Origin: IMCC45349 sp047219225
GTDB taxonomy: Bacteria; Bacteroidota; Bacteroidia; Flavobacteriales; Flavobacteriaceae
DNA: 64,000 bases
Assembly (NCBI RefSeq): GCF_047219225.1
Contig: NZ_CP178208.1
Coordinates: 496,001-560,000, forward strand
Reading direction: 5' to 3'
Shown here piece by piece: positions 57,971 to 64,000 of the stretch. Below the pieces are notes generated by a model. The model saw nothing but the letters and a program-made list of their open reading frames with translations, was not told the origin of the DNA and ran no database searches. Position 1 is the stretch's first letter. Each line of letters opens with the position of its first letter. The translations under genes were made by a program, and so were the position numbers.

Positions 57971-59482
57971 ATGAAAAAGTTATTTTTATTTAGCACAAGC
58001 TTAATGTTTGTGCTTATATCTTATGGTCAAAATATTTCGGATGCAGTAAGATATTCTACAGGAGAAATTCAAGGTACAGCAAGATTTAGAGCTATGAGTG
58101 GAGCTTTTGGAGCTCTTGGTGGCGATATGTCTGCTGTTAGTTTAAATCCAGCTGGATCTGCAATTTTTAATCATAGTCATACATCTTTATCAATTTCTAG
58201 CCTTAATAAAGATAACGACACAAATTATTTTGGCAACTCAAACAACTCTTCTAATTCAACAATTGATTTAAATCAATTAGGAGCAGCTTTTGTATTTAAG
58301 AATAGTAATGAAGACTCATTATGGGGAAAGTTTGTTATTGGATTATCATACGAGCAACTTCAAAATTATGATGATGATTTTTTTGCTTCTGGTACAAGTA
58401 ATACATCTATTGATAGTTATTTTTTAGCAAATGCTCAAGGATTAAGATTAGATGAAATATCTGCTTTTGATGGAGAAACGATTTCTCAAGCTTATGGTGA
58501 TATTGGAGCAGTTTATGGATTTACCCACCAACAAGCTTTTTTAGGTTACGAATCTTTTATTTTAGAACCAGATTCTAATACAGATGATAACACATCTTAT
58601 TTCTCAAATATAGCTCCTGGAGACTTTTATCAAGAATACTCATATGCTGCAACTGGTTACAATGGAAAGTTTAGTGTTAATGCTGCAGTTCAATATGACA
58701 AAAACATCCATCTTGGAATAAATCTTAATTCACATTTTATTAATTATGAACGATCAACTTATCTTTTTGAAGAAAACAACAATGATGGTTCCTTAATAAA
58801 TGAAGTTGGATTTGAAAACAATCTTTATACTACTGGAACTGGATTCTCATTTCAATTAGGGGGAATTGCAAAACTTAATGAAACAATTAGAATAGGATTC
58901 TCTTACGACTCACCTATATGGTATACAATATCTGAAGAAACAACTCAATATTTAGCTACTTATGGTGATGGTGGTGATATATCTAGAGTTTTAAACCCTC
59001 AAGTAATTAATATATTCCCAGATTATAAAATACAAACTCCAGCAAAAATAACAGGAAGTGCTGCATTAGTTTTAAACAAGAGAGGTATCATTAGTTTTGA
59101 CTACTCTAGAAAAGATTATAGCAACACAAAATTCAAACCTGAATCTGACTCTTATTTTGCAAGCCAAAACAATATAATCAACACTAATTTAAAAGCTGCT
59201 AACACATACAGGATTGGGGGCGAATTAAGACATAAACAATTAAGCTTTAGAGGCGGTTATCGATTTGAAGAAAGTCCTTATAAAGACACGAGTTTTTATG
59301 GTGACTTAAAAGGATTCTCCCTTGGTTTAGGATATAGCTTTGGCAATACTAAATTAGACTTAGCTTATGAAAATTCTGAAAGAGATATAAATCATCAATT
59401 ATATCAAGTAGGCTTAACTAATTCGGCAAAAATAAACAGCACTAACTCAAATGTTACTTTATCTTTAAGTATGGCTTTATAA
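57971..59482 (+). CDS. FadL/OmpP1-family outer-membrane protein
   Basis: A 503-residue exported barrel (signal peptide to about residue 19, LISYGQ). NISDAVRYSTGEIQGTARFRAMSGAFGALGGDMSAVSLNPAGSAIF is the FadL/TodX-type hatch region, followed by many strands and a terminal aromatic-hydrophobic end (VTLSLSMAL). Such proteins move hydrophobic compounds across the outer membrane; in flavobacteria they are often labelled hemin receptor without proof. It starts 19 nt after the repeat lipoprotein gene, so the two are co-transcribed. Confidence 0.88.
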   Translation: MKKLFLFSTSLMFVLISYGQNISDAVRYSTGEIQGTARFRAMSGAFGALGGDMSAVSLNPAGSAIFNHSHTSLSISSLNKDNDTNYFGNSNNSSNSTIDLNQLGAAFVFKNSNEDSLWGKFVIGLSYEQLQNYDDDFFASGTSNTSIDSYFLANAQGLRLDEISAFDGETISQAYGDIGAVYGFTHQQAFLGYESFILEPDSNTDDNTSYFSNIAPGDFYQEYSYAATGYNGKFSVNAAVQYDKNIHLGINLNSHFINYERSTYLFEENNNDGSLINEVGFENNLYTTGTGFSFQLGGIAKLNETIRIGFSYDSPIWYTISEETTQYLATYGDGGDISRVLNPQVINIFPDYKIQTPAKITGSAALVLNKRGIISFDYSRKDYSNTKFKPESDSYFASQNNIINTNLKAANTYRIGGELRHKQLSFRGGYRFEESPYKDTSFYGDLKGFSLGLGYSFGNTKLDLAYENSERDINHQLYQVGLTNSAKINSTNSNVTLSLSMAL

Positions 59483-59512
59483 ACAATATTTAAAATAATT
59501 ATATATAATGCG

Positions 59513-59550
59513 ATTAACCCAATAGTATTTCTATTGGGTTAATTTTTTTA
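59513..59550 (+). terminator. Terminator of the FadL-family gene
   Basis: ATTAACCCAATAG / CTATTGGGTTAAT, 13 bp perfect, then T7. Confidence 0.92.
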
Positions 59551-59721
59551 CCCTAAGTATAAATAACTCAAAACAAACATAGTTCCTATTTAATTTACAT
59601 ATTCAATATTTACTATATTAAAATAAATTGACTACTCTATTTATAAAAAAGACTAAAACAGAGTATAGTCTTTACAACTACCTCTTGACATTTTTTTAAT
59701 AGAACGAATTAAGTTTAAAAA

Positions 59722-59757
59722 TAAAAAGAGCAGCTTAAAAGCTGCTCTTTTTATTTT
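59722..59757 (-). terminator. Terminator of the giant T9SS gene
   Basis: AAAGAGCAGCTT-AA-AAGCTGCTCTTT with T-runs on both sides, just downstream of the stop at 59772 on the minus strand. Confidence 0.85.
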
Positions 59758-59771
59758 TATTTATTGTCCAC

Positions 59772-62700
59772 TTATCTTTTCAGGGTAAAGTGGGCCTTAA
59801 ATTGTTTTCTTTCATTAGTTGAAGGTTCATCGTATTCAACGGTAAACCAATAATCACTTGAAGGAAGGTGCTCACCATTATAAGTTCCATTCCATCCTTC
59901 GCCTGTTGGACTTAACTGTTTTAACAGTTTTCCATATCTGTCAAATATATAAATTTTTGCGTTAGGTTGGTTAGATATACCCACGATATTCCATGTATCA
60001 TGATACCCATCTCCATTTGGCGTAAAGTATAATGGATAGTCCATTACTATTACTGTTGCCTGACCTATTCCACAGCCATTTAAATCTCTAGCATATACAA
60101 TGTGCTCTCCTGGTGTTACATCTATAAATGTTCCTGACTCTTGCCATGGACCATCATCTAAACTAAACTCGTAAACAGCAATGTTATTTGCACCTCCTGT
60201 TAATACTTCAGCAGTCGCCTCTATTACATGATTATTTGCAAAAGCCAATGTCGTTACACTTGCTGTCACTACTGGTGGCTCACTTATATTTACTAATGCT
60301 GTATCTGACCAATTACAGCCTGTTGCTATATTTGTAACTGTTACCGAGTGATTCCCTCCTGTTACTGGCGCATATGAAGAGCCTGTACCTACAACTACTC
60401 CTGTTTCATCTGTCCATACAAAACTATACTCAGTCTCTGATAATCCTGTTTCCATTACTGCTTGGTCTACAACTTCTGTTCCATTAGTGTTGATACAGAA
60501 TAAATATTCATCATCTAAATCAAATACTGGTAATGGATTTACTTGTAATACTAATTCTGCCACCTCATAACATGCTGATGAGTCTACCATATTACCTGTA
60601 CCATCATCTATCATCGTATCATTATCTACACGTACATAGATAGTTTGTGGATTTACAACGTTTTCATACAACGTTGGTAATGGGTTTACAAATCCATCTG
60701 CATCTTCTAATGTTGCATAATAGGTTACTGTATAGCTTGCTGGATCTTGACCCATTAACACTAATGCATCTTGTGTTGTTAAATCAAACTGCACACTGTC
60801 ATTTGATGGATCACCATCAGTCTCTACATTATCATCACACTCTTCAAACACTGGCAGGTCTTGATTTGCTTGTGCTGCCTCATGTACTTCTAAATCTATC
60901 GTGACTGTTGTTATTTGACAGCCTGTAATAGTATTAGTGATGTTTACATAAATAGTTTGTGGGTCACTAATGTTTGTATATGGACTTTGTAATGCATTTT
61001 CTGCTAAATCTGCATCTGCTTGTGTTAAGTGATAAGTTACCTCAAATATTGATGGATCCTGACCGTTTAACACAGCTTCGTCTTGACTTGTTAAATCAAA
61101 ATCATATACATCATCTGTGTTTAACTCACATGCTATAAATGATGGCATTGCTGTAGCAACTGGTAATGGATGTACTATCGTATCAAACGTTACTATTGTA
61201 TAACAGCCTGTTACATCATTTGTAACACGTACATAAATTGTTTGTACTGGTGTTGCTGTATTTATGTAAGCATCTGGTGTTGCTATAGCATTTGTTCCTG
61301 CATCAGCATCTTCTTGTGTTTCGTGATACGTTGCTGTTACTCCTGCTTCACCATTAATAATATATGCTTCGTTAACTGTTAAATCAAACTCTTCTTGCTC
61401 ATCGCCTGAGTTATTATCATCACACAATTCTAAATCTGCTGGATCTTGACTTGGTGTTGGGTTTGGCAATACACGTATTGTTAACGTTACAAACGCATAA
61501 CAATCAGTATCTGTATCAGTCACTCGCACATGTAAAGTTTGTGGGTTTGCTGGGTTACCATCTACTGATGTGTTGGTGTAGTTGGTTGGGTCTGGTATTG
61601 CATTGGTATCTGCTTGTGCATCTGCAGCAGTTTCATAATACGTTACTACCCAACTTGCATTACCATCGATAATCTCATTATCCTTTACTGTTAAATCAAA
61701 TGCAAACAACTCATCTGCGTCATCGTAATAATCATCATCACACTCTTCTAATGGTGTTGGTTGCACTGGCTCTGGTGGTAAGTGTACTATAATTTCAAAA
61801 CTTGTTGTACTTACACAACCATTAGCTACACTTACTAAACGTACATATATAACACCGTTTCCACTAGTGTAATTCGTTGTATTAATGATTGGATTAGCTC
61901 CTGTTTCTGCATCCGCTTGTGTCAAGTGGTACGTTAAGATAAAGTCTACTGGATCTTGTGTTCCTAATAGCGTTGCATCCATGTCTGTTAAATCAAACTG
62001 ATAGATGCCATTATCGTCATCATCACAAACCTCTAATGGGTCAAGCTCATCTGACAGTGGTAATACTGGTGATGGTAACACAATTAACTCTAAAGTTTCT
62101 GTTGCATTATAACATCCTGTAACAGTATTCTCTACACGTATGTATACTATTTGTTGCCAAGGTGAAACATTATCGTATGGACTTACTAAAGCATTTAAAC
62201 CATTCTCTGCATCAGCTAATGTCTCGTGATATGTAACTACAACATCTAACTCACCATTTATAATATCTATAGTTCGGTCTTCTAGCTCAAAACTTGCAAT
62301 ACCATCATTGTCTTCATCACACACCTCTATTGGTAATGGTGTTGCTGGTGATGGTAATGGCTCTACTCGTAAATCTAAGGTAATTGTACTTACACAACCT
62401 GTTACATCGTTTACTGCACGTACATATATTGTTTGTGCATTAGCAATATTTACATATGGACTGAAGATTGGGTTCGTTCCTAAATCTGCATCGGCTTGAG
62501 TTTCATAGAAACTTAAACTAATACCTGTTTGTCCATTTAATATCTCATCAGAGGCATCTTCTAATGTAAACTCCTCTAACATAATTGGTGATACATCTTC
62601 GCCTGGTAAGTCATTATCATTACATAACGTGATTGGTGTTGGTTGTACCAATACTGGTAATTCATTCACGATTAACTCTAAAGTCGTAATCGAATGACAA

Positions 62701-64000
62701 CCATTAACATTATCATCTACACGTATCCAAATAGTTTGCGTTACAAAAGGCACAAGGTTTGTATAAGCTCCTGGTGTTAATATTGGTAACATTGGTGCTT
62801 CTGCATTTGCCTGTGTTTCATAATAGCTAATGATATATTGTGTTGGATCTAAACCATCTAATATTTCATCTGCTTTTGAGGTTAAATCAAATATCGCTAT
62901 ACCATCTGTATCGTCATCACATACTTCTAATGGTGTTGGATCCACTATTGGTGGTGTGTCGTTTACTATTAATTGTAGTTCTACTATCGTAGCACAATCT
63001 GTCGCTATAGTAGCACTCTCTACACGTACATAAATGGTTTGTGTATAGGCTACAATGTTTGTATAGTTACTCGCTAAGGCATTAACATTGTTATCTGCAT
63101 CTGACATAGTTTCATGATACGTAACTGTTAAACCTGCTTGTCCTCCAGTAATCTCATTATCAGCATCTGATAACTCAAATACTCCAAAACCATCATTATC
63201 TGCATCACAATACTCTAATGGTGTTGGCACAAACGCTACTGGTGCCTGCTCTACTACTAACTCTAAAGTTGTACTATTTGTACAGCCTGTATTAATATCT
63301 TGTCCTACTACAATAATCGTCTGTGGATTAGATATGTTTGTATATGGAATTGATAATGGATTAATACCTGCATCGGCATCAGCTTGATTTAAATAATAGG
63401 TAATTGAATAGTTTGGATTACCGCCTTGTATCTCATTGTTCTTTATAGATAAATCAATCGCTGTAAAACCATCGGCTACGTTATCATCACAAACCTCTAA
63501 TGGTGTTGGATCTACTAATAATGGTAATGGGTTTACTACAATATTAAAGGTTCCTACTGAACTACATCCTGTAACATTGTTTGATAAGTTTACATATACC
63601 ACTGTTGATGTGCTTGTATATAATCCTATGATTGGGTTAGTAAGATTTTCCGCATCTGTTTGCGTCTCATAATAACTTACTGTTACATTTTGTCCATTAG
63701 CTATCTCTACGTCTTTGGTCGTTAAATCAAATGCTTCTTCTAAATCTCCTGGATTGTTATCATCACACAACTCATAATCGGTAATCGCTCCAAATACTGG
63801 AATTGGATTCACAATTAATTCTAAAGTAGTTGTTGCTGAACATCCTGTCACATCATCTTCTAATCGTACATGTAATGTTTGCATACATGCTGAAATATTA
63901 GCGTAATTACTAATATCTGCTATTGGATTAGCTCCTGTTGTTGCATCTGATGGCGTCTCATGAATCGTAACTGTCATACCTGTTTGAGCTCCTAACACTT
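59772..64000 (-). CDS. Giant repeat protein with T9SS type B sorting domain (5' part cut by window edge)
   Basis: The visible 1,409 codons are the C-terminal part of a very long surface protein. From the edge to about residue 1190 there are roughly twelve tandem repeats of about 95 residues with the pattern PLEVCDDNxDGxxxFDLTxxxxEIxxG, VTYHETxxDAxxGxNPI, YTNxxxPQTIYVRVxNxxTGC, LELIVxPLP. Each has a Cys near the start and one near the end. The D/N-rich sites could bind Ca2+. Then come two Ig-like modules and the gliding-associated (CHU_C, T9SS type B) tail: YFTPNGDGYHDTWNI...YIFDRYGKLLKQLSPTGEGWNGTYNG. It is secreted through T9SS and anchored or released at the surface, perhaps for adhesion or gliding. 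Confidence 0.92.
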   Translation of the reverse strand, partial: VLGAQTGMTVTIHETPSDATTGANPIADISNYANISACMQTLHVRLEDDVTGCSATTTLELIVNPIPVFGAITDYELCDDNNPGDLEEAFDLTTKDVEIANGQNVTVSYYETQTDAENLTNPIIGLYTSTSTVVYVNLSNNVTGCSSVGTFNIVVNPLPLLVDPTPLEVCDDNVADGFTAIDLSIKNNEIQGGNPNYSITYYLNQADADAGINPLSIPYTNISNPQTIIVVGQDINTGCTNSTTLELVVEQAPVAFVPTPLEYCDADNDGFGVFELSDADNEITGGQAGLTVTYHETMSDADNNVNALASNYTNIVAYTQTIYVRVESATIATDCATIVELQLIVNDTPPIVDPTPLEVCDDDTDGIAIFDLTSKADEILDGLDPTQYIISYYETQANAEAPMLPILTPGAYTNLVPFVTQTIWIRVDDNVNGCHSITTLELIVNELPVLVQPTPITLCNDNDLPGEDVSPIMLEEFTLEDASDEILNGQTGISLSFYETQADADLGTNPIFSPYVNIANAQTIYVRAVNDVTGCVSTITLDLRVEPLPSPATPLPIEVCDEDNDGIASFELEDRTIDIINGELDVVVTYHETLADAENGLNALVSPYDNVSPWQQIVYIRVENTVTGCYNATETLELIVLPSPVLPLSDELDPLEVCDDDDNGIYQFDLTDMDATLLGTQDPVDFILTYHLTQADAETGANPIINTTNYTSGNGVIYVRLVSVANGCVSTTSFEIIVHLPPEPVQPTPLEECDDDYYDDADELFAFDLTVKDNEIIDGNASWVVTYYETAADAQADTNAIPDPTNYTNTSVDGNPANPQTLHVRVTDTDTDCYAFVTLTIRVLPNPTPSQDPADLELCDDNNSGDEQEEFDLTVNEAYIINGEAGVTATYHETQEDADAGTNAIATPDAYINTATPVQTIYVRVTNDVTGCYTIVTFDTIVHPLPVATAMPSFIACELNTDDVYDFDLTSQDEAVLNGQDPSIFEVTYHLTQADADLAENALQSPYTNISDPQTIYVNITNTITGCQITTVTIDLEVHEAAQANQDLPVFEECDDNVETDGDPSNDSVQFDLTTQDALVLMGQDPASYTVTYYATLEDADGFVNPLPTLYENVVNPQTIYVRVDNDTMIDDGTGNMVDSSACYEVAELVLQVNPLPVFDLDDEYLFCINTNGTEVVDQAVMETGLSETEYSFVWTDETGVVVGTGSSYAPVTGGNHSVTVTNIATGCNWSDTALVNISEPPVVTASVTTLAFANNHVIEATAEVLTGGANNIAVYEFSLDDGPWQESGTFIDVTPGEHIVYARDLNGCGIGQATVIVMDYPLYFTPNGDGYHDTWNIVGISNQPNAKIYIFDRYGKLLKQLSPTGEGWNGTYNGEHLPSSDYWFTVEYDEPSTNERKQFKAHFTLKR

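Noticed and set aside
60647..63672. Several 60-85-codon ORFs on the plus strand
   Set aside because: They run antisense through the repeat gene at 59772-64000 and repeat in register with its units, so they are shadows of that gene.

Overview
The window is chromosomal DNA of a low-GC member of the Bacteroidota, almost certainly family Flavobacteriaceae. The evidence is type IX secretion C-termini (both type A and the gliding-associated type B), promoters of the TTG-N17-21-TAnnTTTG type seen directly upstream of several genes, Bacteroidota-restricted families (DUF3078, DUF4293, DUF1599, DUF3667, BT_3928-like), tRNAs without encoded CCA, and a Rho factor with a long disordered linker. The genus cannot be fixed from the sequence alone. 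There is no CRISPR array, insertion sequence, rRNA operon or prophage. Most of the window is housekeeping DNA with two or three accessory patches.

Layout. 1-4.2 kb: a SigZ-type ECF sigma factor running off the left edge, a 33-residue cysteine-rich micro-gene, and the fused B12-dependent mutase IcmF. 4.3-16 kb: small envelope proteins, a BtuF-like binding protein with pyrF, prfA, a small membrane protein plus ABC ATPase pair, the B12-dependent ribonucleotide reductase, then purM between two outer-membrane proteins. Several genes here use cobalamin or may bind it. 16-20.6 kb: two unrelated glutamine synthetases (type III and the eukaryote-like type II) back to back, and a Ca/Na antiporter. 20.7-25.7 kb: a BlaI/BlaR1-like pair, a possible leader peptide plus 50-residue protein, apt and a lipoprotein phospholipase D. 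25.7-28.5 kb: a five-gene islet (MarR regulator divergent from a beta-barrel, DoxX, 4-TM protein and cupin operon), bounded by 57-58 bp direct repeats and ending at a tRNA-Arg gene. 28.6-31.4 kb: a sulfane-sulfur operon (two YeeE/YedE half transporters, CstB-like persulfide dioxygenase/rhodanese, a CxxC heavy-metal-domain protein).

31.4-45.3 kb is a leftward run: DUF1599, BT_3928-like, permease, TlpA-like and tpiA, then prmA and clpS. An 8.4-kb block lies between tpiA and prmA. It holds a lipoprotein, a LamG/YWTD T9SS protein, a head-repeat protein ending in a phage-tail-type self-cleaving chaperone, a TPR histidine kinase, its LuxR-type regulator and a methyltransferase. This block is the best candidate in the window for an undescribed surface/adhesion system with its own signalling. 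45.4-54.8 kb: folP, cdaA (c-di-AMP synthesis) and two DUF3667 proteins, then an MsbA-like exporter, truA, a phosphodiesterase, DUF4293 and rho. 54.8-64 kb: rpsT with tRNA-Glu, proS, a repeat-rich lipoprotein, a FadL-like porin, and the C-terminal 1,409 codons of a giant T9SS repeat protein running off the right edge.

Translation starts were moved from the longest ORF wherever a promoter, a ribosome-binding site or family length argued for it; each case is explained in its entry. Family assignments come from reading motifs and from memory of the families, not from database searches.
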